Source: Plumapathes pennacea
Taxonomy: Eukaryota; Cnidaria; Anthozoa; Antipatharia; Myriopathidae
Assembly: GCA_964036295.1 (NCBI GenBank)
Contig: OZ038463.1
Span: 36,707,678-36,771,677, forward strand
DNA length: 64,000 bases
Direction: 5' to 3'
In this document: positions 45,785 through 57,694 of the stretch, in pieces
Position numbering within the stretch: the first letter of the stretch is position 1
Layout of the letters: the number at the start of each line of letters is the position of its first letter
Program-made: the position numbers and the translations under genes
The notes under the pieces: model-generated
The model's database searches: none
Told to the model about the DNA's origin: nothing
Seen by the model: only the letters and a program-made list of their open reading frames with translations

Positions 45785-46570
45785 TTTTGAAGCAGGGAAG
45801 TGTTCGACAAGATGACTGAAAAAATTCCTTTCTGTTTCGCGTGTTTGGAAATTATGTCTTCCAACTGAGCACTAACTAGACATTGTGTCTTCCAGTCCTT
45901 ATCCGTTTATGAATCTCTTCATCCGACAGGTTCAATCGAAATATTTTTATCATTCAATGAACATGCAATCCGCCATTTTGATTGTCAGAAACTTTTCGCG
46001 CGGATAGCCTGGGACGGGGTATTGAAAAAGCGCATGCGTCGACAAAATATGGGAAAATTCATGGGAAAAATGCTACCTTGAATAATGTAACAATTGCCAT
46101 TCCACGGCAAACAAAATAATAAAAAATAAAAAATAAAAATAAAAAACAGCAAAGACAATAAATATTTCCGCATCGAAAACTCTATTATATTAGAAATATA
46201 AATTGTGATATCATGGGAAATCACAATTGAGCAACAATCTACACGGAAGTTCCTCGGAATGCTCTGCTTCACCAACATAGGAATTGTTGCTGCTGCTGCT
46301 GCTGCTGCTTCTGTTGTTATTGTTGTTGTTGTTTGTTATACTCTCCAAGACGGGTGGTCTCCATTTCATGTACGTTGATGACGTCAGTCAGATTGTAACA
46401 GCGTTTGATTTTGAGGCCGGATAAACCTGCGTAACTGTGCCGTAAAGGGAAAAGTTACTAGTTAGACTGAAGAGAACATAGAAATTTGGAAATTTTCTCG
46501 ACAAGATGGCTAAGCAGCATACAAGAATGACGAAAAACCAGACAAACTCGAGTAGATACTTGTCGACGCT
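45785..46570. promoter_or_regulatory. Shared upstream region of SCYL2 (-) and the CUB/TSP1 gene (+)
   Basis: The two coding starts point away from each other across 786 bases, so a bidirectional promoter is likely by position. The gap contains an A-rich (AAAAAT)n tract at 46113-46147 and a (GCT)n/(GTT)n tract at 46285-46337. No TATA box could be assigned to either gene. Confidence 0.5.
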
Positions 46571-46574
46571 ATGA
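46506..46574 (+). other. Possible upstream ORF, 22 codons, overlapping the main start
   Basis: ATG at 46506 opens MAKQHTRMTKNQ... and stops at TGA 46572-46574. The main ATG is at 46571-46573, so the two share ATGA. If transcription starts upstream of 46506 this would lower or couple translation of the membrane protein. The transcript start is unknown. Confidence 0.35.
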
Positions 46575-49500
46575 AAGCAGCCCTGTCGTATATCAAAATA
46601 ATGATGTCCAAAGTAAGTGAGTAGTTTAAAAATGTGGTTTGTTCAAACTAACTCAATAGTTCAGATGCTGTTTCATTGCAAGGTGTATTTAATTATAATT
46701 TAATTATAATCACTATTAGCTGGGGCGTTCTGGCGCTATGATCAAATTCAAATTGAACTCCTCAACTATTTATCGTGCAACCCATACCTCTAAATAGAAA
46801 TAAAAAAATTATTCCTGAAACAAATGAAAACTCATCAAAATAAGGCAGAAATACCCTCAAATAACAGACCTTGAGTATGTGAATGTTTTCAATATCTGAG
46901 CCCAACATTTGAATTTTCCTTGAAGTGCAATATTTCTTATCGCAAAGTAAGCTCACTTTTAACAGAACTGAAAATGTTCTAGAGTTTAAATTCATTATTT
47001 TCCCAGATTCTAGAATTGTCTATTTTTAATTCTATTTATCTAATTTTACTTTATTTTATTATCCCTTTGTTGGAGCAATGCGCTTCGTCTTGATTAAATC
47101 CTTCCACATGCGTAATATTTTTAAAAGAAAACTTTCAGGAACTAGTAGCTTTGCAAAATAAACTGGATGCTCCACTGATGTTGATATTCAAACGTTCCCA
47201 AGTTACTACAACTGTGGACAGGCAGCCGTGCATTGCATCCAGCATGTAAAATACTTGTATTCTTTTTGATAGAAACCTGCTTTTGAGAAAGATGAGTAAT
47301 TTTGAATGCATACTGAGTTAGTGGCGCCGCTAAAACTCTTTGTTTATGTGGCCATTGAATTATTCATTTTAATGAACTAGTGCACGCCAAATTGTGGAAT
47401 TTTAATTGTGTGTTTATATTTCTGTTACTTTCCAGAAATGTCTTCTCTTTTGTGTTTGTGCGGTAATTATTATTCCCATAAACAAAGCACAAGGTAGGAC
47501 ACAGTTTCGTCTTTGTGCAGAAAAATTCAGCTGGTGATCTGACCACTTGGTAGAACAATCTGTGAACTAAACTTTTGCTTAAATTTAAGAAACCTAGAAC
47601 CGTGTCTATGATTTGTATTGTATTACTGATTCATCAAAAATTATTGTAGATAATTTGTTCCCTTTGATATTGTTAATTTAGTTTGATGAGAGTCTTCCAA
47701 CATTGTTTTTATTAGGGGTAATATTCTAATATTTTTTAAATTTGATTTCAAAACTTTACGGAAATCGATACAATCAGTTTTGTTTTGTTCAAAATGTATA
47801 TTGCAGATCCATGTAATGAAACCCAACTGGTCACCGCCTGGGATGGAATCATTACGTCACCTGGGTACCCCACTTATGCCAACAACCTCAGCTGTAACTG
47901 GCTCATCTCTGTGTCGCCCGGAAACAGAATTGAAATAACGTTTCACGATGTGCAGGTTAGAAATATCAGTTGACATCCTAAGGTCGCAAGGAATAAATAC
48001 AAAAATAACTTGCCATATTACTGTTGTCCCAAACAGAACGAGAAAGGGAGAAGAAGTGGGGATGAAGAATGTCAAAATACTCCAGTTACACAGACTTTTG
48101 TGTGTTTGTTTGTAAGACAGTCGCTAAAACGCTCTTCACTTTACTTTCAGCTGACATCTGATGCCGATCCGGTGAGAGAGTTTTTTGTATTTAAGGCAGA
48201 GAGTGGACCGAGGGTAGTGATAAAATCGATCCTTTAACCCTTTCACTCCCAAGATTGATCAACTTCAATTTTCTCCTTCAGTTTCTCACTAGAAATACAT
48301 ATTACAGTAAGAACTTGGCTTTTGATAGCTTGCTCAGATGGTAGCTGATGAAATTGTGAATTCTCATTACATCCCTGATATGTTTTCTTCTTAAAAAGTC
48401 GGGAGAATCTGAATTTTGAGCTTGGAATTAGTGAAAGGGTTAATGCGCAATCAGTGTAATGCGTAATGGTTTAATGTGTATTTGCCCCTTAATTGCCAGT
48501 ATCAATGTTCTCTCTCTTAGTCCACTACTTCTTTTCTCGTACAAATCGTAAAGTGAAGCATTCAAAGAATAACCGAATCTTTTTAATAATAGGCTTCCCC
48601 TTGTGACAAAGATTTCATCGAAATGAGGGAAGGACGGAACTCCTCATCTCCTTTGATCACACGACTTTGTGCGCCGCATGCCCTTCCTGAACCGGTCCAA
48701 TCACGTGGTACAGACGTTTGGCTGAGCTTTGTGACCGACGCAGCAGACAGTTATGTAGGATTTATACTGGGACACAGAGGTCAGTAAAAAAATGACTAGT
48801 CAGTAAAAAAATGACTAGTCAGTAAAAAAAACTATCTCTCCTAACTGAGTGGTAATGCCAACAAGATAGGGAGGTGACTAAGCTGATAAAGTTTGTGGGT
48901 TTGTTAAACAAGTAATATTAACGTTTTTAAGCATAATAACTCAGTTTACAAATTTTAAATTTACTCATTAATTTATTGTCTTCCTTTTTGTTCGTTTCCG
49001 TAACAGGAGTTTGCAACGTGGAGTTCAATTCAACATCTGGAGTAATCACATCTCCTAATTACCCAAATAACTACTTTATCTATCTGAATTGTTTGTGGGT
49101 CATCAAACTCCTTCCACAAGCACAGATTACATTGACCTTCCACACGTTTGAGCTGGAGGGCGTTGATGATAATGACGAGTGTGCTTTTGATTTCCTGGAA
49201 ATAAGGGCTGGTACGACCGCGGAGTCACCATTATTGGGCAAATACTGTGGAAATGGAAGCATTTCTACGTTTGTACGACATGGGAACTTTACGATAAAGT
49301 TTAAGACTGACTCGGATGACGAGTATATGGGATTTCGTTTGTCTTTTACAACAAAAGGTGAGCGTTTGAATACCAAAGTATACCAGAACAAGAAGCATTT
49401 CTTCTTATAGTATATGTGACATAGATAACACTATGAACACAAGTGGACAAAGACTGAAACAGACACAATCTATGTCTGTGAGTTTGCTGTCTTTTTCTGT

Positions 49501-52500
49501 CTGTTTTCTGTTTTCATGTCTCTATCGCTCATCCATCCTAACTTTGTCCATGACTATATCTTATCGCTTCATATCATCCCCTGTGCTTGTCTTATCACAG
49601 CCTTATACCTTAGAGGACAGAAACCAAAATGCCATGTGTATTCACAAGCAGTTAAGTGTTTGTTTCATCGCATTGTGTTAAAAACATTGTAAATCTTTGA
49701 AAAACTATCACATCGATAACTATCCGGTGATTGTTCAGAATCTTAACAAAATACGAGTCCTGCGTCCAACTGTCTCAACAGTCTTTGGTGTGTGGACTGA
49801 ATGGACAAATTGGTCTGAATGTTCGAAAACGTGCTACCATGGCAACCAGACCAGATCTCGGATGTGTAAGAATCCAGTCCCTGAGGCTGGCTACAAGTTG
49901 GTGTGTAACGAAACTAGTCAAGTCCAAAGACAGGAGTGTGTGGTGTCAAACTGCAGTAAGTTTATACGGGCTAACTTGTCCTCCTTGGAATTCCTTTACT
50001 TTTTTCCTTACCGTTCTGTAGTGACCTCTTCAATTTAGTTACTTCCTGTTTTTTTTATATGTGCCCGTTTTAGCTTCTCTGACAACTACATTCTTCTTTC
50101 TCCACCTTCATCAGCCTTTATGTTGCATTCTTATCCCAAGGGAAAACTATCTGCTTTCCTAGCGTCCTACACCCCCTCTCCAGTGCCCATTCAACCCCAC
50201 CCCCCCCCCCCCCCCCCACCCCGCCACCACCACCGCACACACACAGGGGGACTTGACTAAGTTACCTGCACGCATGCAACTGCACATTGCATACAAACGT
50301 AACACTCTTTTGTTGTTTGTGTCAGCTATATTGTTGTTAGTGACGCTTTTTATTTGTTTCCTTTCAGCAAAACAAACCAGCAAGGCTTCGGTGTTTTCAT
50401 CGACTGTGCAACCAGTCTCTACCTTCGTATCTTCCATCGAGCAGTCCAGTCAATTTACTCGTATATCTCCAGGTTCTTGGACAACCTATACATCAGCAAA
50501 TATCTCTCATGAGATAGTTACCACGCCAACAGGAGTAACAGCCTCCACTGACAAAACTTCTTTTATGGTAGCTACAAAAGTCTCGCCACAATTTACCGAT
50601 TCACGACTTATCAGGAATGTTACTCCGTCCAGCTCCGTTCTTCCGACCACTAACACGAAATCATGGTCTTTACAAAGCTCTTCAAAAACTAACATAGCAA
50701 ATAATTCTCATGAGATGGATTCCATGCAAACGAGATATCAAGGGTCTTCTAACAATATGACCTCAACTGCAATATTTAATTCACCAAATTTGACTGAAGC
50801 GCATCTATTCACGAGTTATACATCGTTCAAGTCTAAACTTTCAACACACTCTCTAGCAGCTAATTTTACAACAACGTGGTATCAGCAACGAAGCCTCGAG
50901 TCTTTAACACCGATTTTAACCGAGTCAAATAACATAACAGAATTCACGTACCTCACACCATCGGCCATCACAAGCCATACATCGTTCAATTCCATTCTTT
51001 CAACACGCCCTCTAGCGCTTAACTCAACGTGGTCTCAACAACGAAGCCTCGACTATTCAACACCGACTTTAACTGAATCATATAACATGACAAAATTCAT
51101 GTACCTCACACCATTAGCCTCCAATGCCAGTTATTCTCATGGAACGAGGGTTAGTTCCCAGTCCACTCCGTCCAGGCTTTTTTCTATGGTTAACGCAACA
51201 TTGAGTGACCCTGATAGAACCAGTTCTCTTGGCAAGACAGCCTCAACTTTGACTAGTTATTTCAGCTCAACTTTAATCTCCGTAAATACTGAAATAAGGT
51301 CAACTATAAGTACCGCCAGTACAACAGTCTTACACAGTAACAGTAAGAGATTGATGAGCGAAAACACAAATGATGAAAAATGGCGGATAGTAACAAGTTT
51401 AGAAACAAAACACTCTTTGACAACACCTGACATTCGTAAAACTACTTCTCAAGCTACTGGTTCTTTAACAAAAATGAGCTTCTCGTCCCAAAAAACTTCC
51501 TTTACAAACAATGGCGCGGAGGTGACCACAATTAGAAGCGGAATCAGCTCCAGTAAAACAAGTTTATCTGGTATAATAACTGGCTTAGCCAGTACGTCTG
51601 CATCTTCAGTTGGTAGCGTGAAGTTTCATGGAACTACATTTGCAACTACAGCTTCTTCATTAGCGGACCTCTCTACCAATCAGGCTTCAGTGACCACAGA
51701 TAGATCCACAGTACTAACAGAAGCAAGCTATTTCATTAATACAAGTTCATTTCCTGGTGACAGCAGTTCAAGGGCTCCAAGCAGCGGTCAGTTTAAAACG
51801 TCTGCAGGATTTACGAGATCTGTGGATATTTCTGGGACAGTCACAAGTATGTTAAATACAAGAAGAACATAAAATAGTCTGAGTTCTATCTTTGTTTTGT
51901 CAGGGATACGTCAAAAGGTTGTGGAAAATAATTTATGTAATTTTACTGTAGGTTCTCCACTACTAGATTCTTCGACACGCCAACCCTCAGTTTAGTTTTG
52001 CTTGTTGCCATCAGTAATTTGAAATTTCTTGTTTCTGTAGGAAATAAACACGGAATACCCACCTCCAGCCTGTACGAGTCAACAATAACGACAAGCAACG
52101 ATCACTCGAGCCTCTCTGTCTCTAAGAAGAAGGACCGCAAATTCATGTCTACTACCTCCGCCGGTCTAATGACGATTTCGTCTTTTAACGAATCAGAATT
52201 TAATTCAGGTATGTGTAGCTCAGGATAAGTCATTTTTAGTTTTGCGCATTTGGCCTTCACCTCTAACCAACCCATTGTTATTTTTATTCCGATCTTAGGT
52301 TAAGGCCTTTACTTAGGGAGAAAGAGATTTCCATAATACTAGTGATTTATATATTCGTAGAAACGTGAACACGTCGTTCAGAAGTTTAGTGAAGTTCCCT
52401 GTTTTTGTTCCCGGATCATTAGGTCGTTTAGACGACCGGTTTAGTAACTAAACGACTTTCTTTATTTTTACTTCTTTGCTTTTCAGAATACTCTATGGAA

Positions 52501-53486
52501 ACCTTTTCAAAAATCGGAACAGTTCTGAGAAAATCATCTCCTTACATTAAACTGATTCCATCGCTGACGTCATACACCGATGTATCAATTACACCTACAG
52601 CAGGTACATGTAGAATGGAAAAAACAGAAAAGCTAAATTTACCTTACACTTCTCCTTCTTATTGTTTTCTTCCTTTACTTCATCATTTTCTTGATCTTCT
52701 TTCCTTTTTCTGACTTTCCTTTCCTTAGTTCTTTTCCTTCTGGTTCTTTCTAGTATACTTCTAGTTTACTGCTCTTTTATCTTAAGCATAATACCAGTCA
52801 ATTAGATTAGCAGCAGCAATATTATTCCTTTCTATTATTCTTATTCCTCTTTTTATTATTCTTCCTGTGTCATTCTAGTTTTCCCTTCTATTTCTTGTTT
52901 ATCGACTTTCCTCTTGTAGGCCAATTATGTTCAACTCAGCTACGAATGTTTCCTTCAATATATGTTTTCAGTTGTACCAGCCAAGCCAAGCGACAAACCA
53001 CCCAACAGTACCGAAAAAGATCATATCGTGTGGCATCTGATTCCGTTCGTTGTTGTACTACTTCTGTTGTTGTCGTTTATTATCCTTCGACTACTACACG
53101 CGCCCGATCTATTCAGCGCCTTCCTCTCCTACCTGAAGAAAAAGCGAGAGAAAGGGAAAGACAAGCGCTCCGAACCAAGTCCGATGGAGCAAAACACAGA
53201 TTCTTTAGAAGTTGGATATAATGCCGCATTTCAGCAAGTCTTTCAAAGACAGATAATCTACAATAAAGCGCCCATCAACTACGATTTCTTCAGACAGGCA
53301 CCTGTTAATAGCCCAGCAATAGAAACGCGGGAAAATGACGGAAACCTCTCGGTCGAGTTTGATGCGCCAATAGAAACACAGAAAAATGACGAAAACCTCT
53401 CGGTTGATTCCGGCGAATCTGAAGTCACCAGCAATGTGCTCCAGGAATTGTTTAGTGAGGAAACTACCTCCGTCAGTGGTTTTTAA
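46571..53486 (+). CDS. Type I membrane protein: two CUB domains, TSP1, mucin-like stalk, TM, tail
   Basis: Eleven exons: 46571-46612, 47436-47493, 47807-47955, 48151-48171, 48593-48779, 49007-49357, 49782-49955, 50368-51846, 52041-52208, 52487-52603 and 52972-53486 give 1086 residues. The signal peptide is split over exons 1-2 (hydrophobic KCLLFCVCAVIIIPI). CUB1 (exons 3-5) runs from CNETQLVTAWDGIITSPGYP to SYVGFILGHRG; CUB2 (exon 6) from CNVEFNSTSGVITSPNYP to YMGFRLSF. Exon 7 is a thrombospondin type-1 repeat (WTEWTNWSECSKTC...NQTRSRMC...VSNC). Exons 8-10 encode about 590 Ser/Thr-rich residues with many N-x-S/T sites and a duplicated segment (TSYTSFKSKLSTHSLA / TSHTSFNSILSTRPLA). Exon 11 has the TM segment LIPFVVVLLLLLSFIILRLL, a KKKREKGKDKR stop-transfer and a tail with two copies of an IET-KND-NLSV motif. 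Such architecture suggests a surface adhesion or recognition receptor; ligand and role are unknown. Confidence 0.88.
48234..48443. repeat. TTAACCCTTTCACTCCC-type MITE, copy 3 (best preserved)
   Basis: It starts TTAACCCTTTCACTCCCAAG and ends CTTGGAATTAGTGAAAGGGT then TAA, an inverted pair of about 20 bases. It is 210 bp and non-coding. It lies in intron 4 of the CUB/TSP1 gene. Confidence 0.85.
48780..48829 (+). repeat. Tandem 22-bp repeat carrying the exon 5 splice donor
   Basis: GTCAGTAAAAAAATGACTA is present about 2.5 times, starting exactly at the exon 5 donor. Each unit repeats GTCAGTAAAA, so three donor-like sites lie in a row. Only the first joins exon 6 in phase without adding extra residues. 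Confidence 0.8.
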
Positions 53487-53516
53487 TCCTCGCAAAAATA
53501 CTGAGCCTATGAAGGG

Positions 53517-53762
53517 AAACGGGGACACATTGTGGCGGCAACATTGCTAGCGCGCGCATGATTCCCAAATGTTGCCCATTTTTGCCACGCGCGAAACATT
53601 TGTTGCGGACACAAATATGTGTCCTGGACACAAAAATGTTTTTGAGAAACTTCAGAAACATTTGCTGTGTGCGCGGAGCGCAACAATTTTGCCGCACATT
53701 TTGCCAACCTGGAAACATCGAAGGACACAATTAATGTTGCCGCCACATTGTGTCCTCGTTTT
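53517..53762. repeat. MITE in the 3' UTR of the CUB/TSP1 gene
   Basis: The left end AAACGGGGACACATTGTGGC then GGCAACATT mirrors the right end AATGTTGCCGCCACATTGTG then TCCTCGTTT. It starts 30 bases after the stop codon and lies before the AATAAA at 53885, so it should be transcribed as a hairpin. Confidence 0.8.
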
Positions 53763-53884
53763 GCCAGGCGATTAGTTCCGTCGGCTTCCATTGATAACAG
53801 TTCTCAGAACTGACGAAACTACCGACGTTAAATAAAATCCCTTTACTCTAGTTGGCGGAACTGTCAACAAAGGGTAGCAGATTC

Positions 53885-53890
53885 AATAAA
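53885..53890 (+). terminator. Polyadenylation signal AATAAA of the CUB/TSP1 gene
   Basis: AATAAA 399 bases after the TAA stop, beyond the 3' UTR MITE, followed by GT/T-rich sequence. Another AATAAA lies at about 53831. Confidence 0.55.
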
Positions 53891-54639
53891 AATCTTGTGT
53901 CTGCTCTGCTGGTTGTTATTTTCCTTCCGTGTCATAGAATGCCATCCATTTTTGTTGCAGCGCTATACCTGTCTTGTACATTTTTAACAGTCACATAACA
54001 GTCGCTTCCAGCTCAAAAATCAGTCCAACTTTACCGTAATCCACAACTACGTGTTATACGAGGCAGAATTACATACTTTACATATTACAAACTACATACA
54101 TATTTACAATTTTGCATTATATTATTATTGCTCATTATAATTTTACATTATCGGAACTTCCCGTTGGCGACCACTGCGTCGAACGAAGGCCCACTTTTGA
54201 GTTACAGGATATCAAGTAATGCGGCTTTGAATGACTTTTTTAAAAGGCTAATTGTAGAAAATCAACCTTTGTCTTGTCACAGCACATTACACATGTCAGT
54301 GTTTGATCCGCGCGATGTACCTTTAAAGCGGGATGCATGATTCCTACTTTCAACTTACTGGGGGCCACGTAAGGTGGTCGCTTACCAGAGACCAAAGACA
54401 ATCCGAGAACAATTTCAAAGTTCAAAGATAATGGGGATAGGGTTAAGGTTAGAGGAAGGAGCAAAGAATTAGTTCTTTTATTTTCTGTCGACGGCTTCTC
54501 GCTAGCTCCATCAGCTCTATGAATACGCAAGCTGCCGCGCAACTGATTTCACACTTCTCCTTACTCTCAGTGTTGGGCTAGTCCTTTCTCATTGGTTCGA
54601 GTTTATTTTGAAAGCCCGACCGAGTGATGAGTAATTAAA

Positions 54640-54745
54640 ATAATCTGCTTCAGTATGTTGGTTTTGATCGTCCGGGTTAAAGTAGTCTCCAGGAATACTG
54701 CTGTTGGTGACTGACGTTTTGACTACTTGAATCTTTATAGTCTGC
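54640..54745 (-). repeat. Decayed Penelope-like terminal-repeat copy
   Basis: On the minus strand it reads AAGTAGTCAAAACGTCAGTC, ACCAACAGCAGTATTCCTGG, AGACTACTTTAACCCGGACG, aligned with 60516-60590. The GAAA of the hammerhead-like core is AAAA here and the upstream CTGAAGA half is changed, so it is dead as a ribozyme. Confidence 0.6.
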
Positions 54746-55618
54746 TTCCACAGACAGACTAATTTTCGCAAGCTGGCTGCTGTAACGAAAGTAAAGAGAT
54801 TGGGAAATTATATCGTCCACTCACTCAGGTGAAAAACGATTCAAAGATTCTACTTGTTTATGAGAGTTATCGGGTTTATTTCTTTCATTTTCGTGAGTTT
54901 ATTTTGTCATTATTTCTTTGGGAGAAAATTCAGCAACGCTTGTCTTCTCGCGCGTGCAAATTTAACGAAAGTGCCATTTTTTATTATTTGTCAGTTTGCT
55001 GACTCGGCTTGCTCATCAGGCTGTATCAGAACCGTCCAGATGTTCATGTGTAAGGACCATCTGTCATCATTTATCATCATGTCAAGGCGACTGTTCCTCT
55101 ACGTGTCACTTAGCACCTAATGCAACATCCGCGATATTTGTTGTATAACAATGGATACAATTGCGCTGCATCTAAACACTGCGAAAAATAGGCAAATGTT
55201 CTCCTCGTTAACACTTCTATCCACCCTTGAAACGAGCGCTGGATCAATATCGCACGAAAGCACAAGAGATATACGTCCGTAAAAAGCGAGCGACGCAATT
55301 GTACAAGCGCAAGCACAACGAAAAAGAAAATTATTTTGCGTAAGTTTATTGTAATTTATAGAATTTTGTGCTTGCGCTGGGTGAACGGGCGTGAAAGCGA
55401 AGCTCGTCACAAAAAAAGTACGCATTGATGAATACATCGCTGTGAAATTAAAGAGCAGATGAAATGGCAAAGGCTCAAGAGCAACTTTTAGACGATCTGT
55501 GTACCGGATGGCGTCGAAGTGTTGATTGTGTTTTTCAAGGAGCAAATTAGCCAGCGGGCATACTTGTTCCATATTTGGCTATCTAAGTACGAGCTGACCA
55601 ATCCCGGTGAAGGTACAA

Positions 55619-56626
55619 GTGTGAAGACGCCCTTTTGCTACAAAGTTTATGCAAATTATCAGGACCCGTGGTTGTCGTTGGTAATAACGTCAGTTACTGA
55701 CAGTTTCCGGGCTTTTGCGAGGGTCGGTAGTTTGCAAAGCACTTGAGGACGATGGAAAACCCAGGAAATTTGATACTGAAAAAACAGTGGGCAGTGAATC
55801 AAGAAACGGACAAAGCCAGAAGCAAGCTGCGTTCATCTTCTTCCCCTGATAAGGTTCGTCTTTTAATTGATTTGTTTTTTTTTTCTTCTTGTGTCTGGAT
55901 CCGCGCGAGAGCTCAAAAACAGCTTCTAACAAGAGAATATAAGGTGTCTTGCTTCTGACTATAAAAATTAACTGACTATTCAAATTCTACTGCAGTGGCC
56001 GAATTTCATGGCATTTTTTCTCAAAGTCTCGAATAGCGGTGCGAGTTTCATTTGTTTATCTGCATTGCCGACGTTCCTTTGAGGTGATATTAAGGGCCTT
56101 AGTGTTCACTAACAGTAAAATTAATGCAGTTCTAAACCTTACTTTGCATATACAGTACTTCTCACCTCCACAAATAAGAAAAATGATCCAGATAATTTCT
56201 AACCTTTTTCAGTTAATCTTTCCAATGCATAATATTCTTCGCTGAAAATTTCGCATAAATTGGGCAGAACTAAAGTACCTAAATATAAAGAAAATTAATT
56301 GTTGTGTGCGTAAATACAGTACGAACGACTGTCACAACTATAGAGGTAAAAGTACAGAACAAGCCTGATATTAATATGTCATTTTTTTAGCAGACCGATA
56401 GGTAATTATTTCCCATCAAGTTTGCCCCTTAATGACTTTGACCGATATGCGGATAATGACAGAAATTTGCTGCGTAAAACCATAACAAAAAATGCATAAT
56501 TTAACTGTTTGGAGCCAAGTTGTATAAACCAAATATGTTATAACCCCAGCGAAAATCATAGTTATTTAAACACGCTCTTCTGATGTTTAATCAATTCTTG
56601 TAATAGCAATTGCGGAATCGGATGCA
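55619..56626. mobile_element. Dispersed repeat of about 1 kb, copy 1
   Basis: It starts GTGTGAAGACGCCCTTTTGC and ends AGCAATTGCGGAATCGGATG then CA, matching 61631-62554 in the same orientation with few changes. This copy has an extra segment of about 90 bases near 56090-56200. There is no long reading frame and no terminal inverted repeat was seen. Probably a non-autonomous transposon. Confidence 0.8.
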
Positions 56627-57232
56627 ATTTAAAATGATATTTGTTGAGCATCGGCGCAGGGTTTCTTGTTCAGACGAAATTCTCGTAAACAATGTAAATG
56701 TTTGCCAAATCCACAATGAACAATTCGCTTTGGTTCAAGCTGATTAAATTTTTCACCGGAAGAAATTTGCTATGCTTGTTTTTCAGTTGCCACTCTCGTT
56801 TGCTTGATGAATCTTTCTGTAGCCATACACTTAGATACGGCCGAGCGGGCTTTTGAGAGCTTTTCAACTGACTGTAGGCAAAACTTTACCAGGGGGTCTT
56901 TGGTTAATTAAAGCAATTAAAGTGTTAACGTCGGATTTCTGCATATGCTTACCTTTGGCAGTAAAAAGATTAAGATTTCAGGAAGAAGGCTCGGTGAACT
57001 TTTTCCTTCTTTGGTTCGATTTCCACTCTCTTGACAGCGGACGCAGCACGATTTCTTGACAAAGCTGAATGAAGCACTGCGCATTCGCAATATTGGTCAG
57101 TACCATAAAACGCGGGCGCGCGCCGCAAAGATGAACGCGCAAAGCATTGTGGTTAGACTATCTGTCGGGGAGTTAAAATAATCGGGCCTTGAGATGGCGC
57201 ACGAGGAGAGTCACTTTATAGTTTCTTATAAA

Positions 57233-57399
57233 CAATCAATTCTTACTACTCTTAAGGAAAAATGTACGAATGAGGCAGTAAGAATTGATAATTTAATCAG
57301 CTTTCATCTGAGCAAGGTATCAAAAGCGTTAGTCAAGAAAGTGGTGAGAAAATACCGGAGAAAATTGAAATTGGACACTCTTGGGAATGAAAGGGTTAA
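57233..57399. repeat. TTAACCCTTTCACTCCC-type MITE, copy 4 (5'-truncated)
   Basis: It ends CACTCTTGGGAATGAAAGGG then TTAA and contains CATCTGAGCAAGGTATCAAAAG and GGAGAAAATTGAAATTGG as in the other copies, in reverse orientation to the 48.2-kb copy. The far terminus is not clear. Confidence 0.65.
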
Positions 57400-57436
57400 A
57401 TTTTCAGTTCCGTTTTGGATGTTGGATATGGTATCC

Positions 57437-57566
57437 TGGGTGCCAGAGCCTCCTCGCTCTCGGCAGCTCTGGCTGCGTGGGCCGCGAGAGGCTGGGGGCG
57501 AGGCGGAGCGGCCCGCGCCCAGGGCCCACGCAGGCAGAGCTGTCGAGAGAAAGGAGCCCAGGGCAT
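57437..57566. repeat. GC-rich inverted repeat
   Basis: GGCAGCTCTGGCTGCGTGGG on the left is mirrored by CCCACGCAGGCAGAGCTG on the right, with a GC-rich loop. The high-GC short reading frames here come from this repeat. Confidence 0.6.
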
Positions 57567-57694
57567 GGTAATGGCCGTAAATAATTTGAAACAACACTCC
57601 CTGTGCAATCTATAGCCTATGTGACAAACCATAGTTCTGAGTGTTACTGAGTACTTAAACGACTAACTCACTCTTTGCCTCACAGCTCGGCTCC

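Larger units (their letters stand above)
53891..57685. other. Intergenic region between the CUB/TSP1 gene and tryptophanase
   Basis: No gene is supported. It holds a decayed Penelope-like fragment (54640-54745, minus), the first copy of a 1-kb dispersed repeat (55619-56626), a truncated MITE (57233-57399) and a GC-rich inverted repeat (57437-57566). The 151-codon minus-strand frame at 55117-55572 has no recognisable domain. A non-coding first exon of the tryptophanase transcript may lie here, since an acceptor precedes its ATG. Confidence 0.55.

Noticed and set aside
55117..55572. 151-codon minus-strand frame
   Set aside because: The longest frame in that gap, but with no recognisable domain, no neighbouring exons and mixed composition. 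Treated as chance or repeat-derived.
57194..57632. Several Arg/Ala/Pro-rich frames upstream of tryptophanase
   Set aside because: They overlap a GC-rich inverted repeat and a MITE on both strands, which explains the openness and composition.
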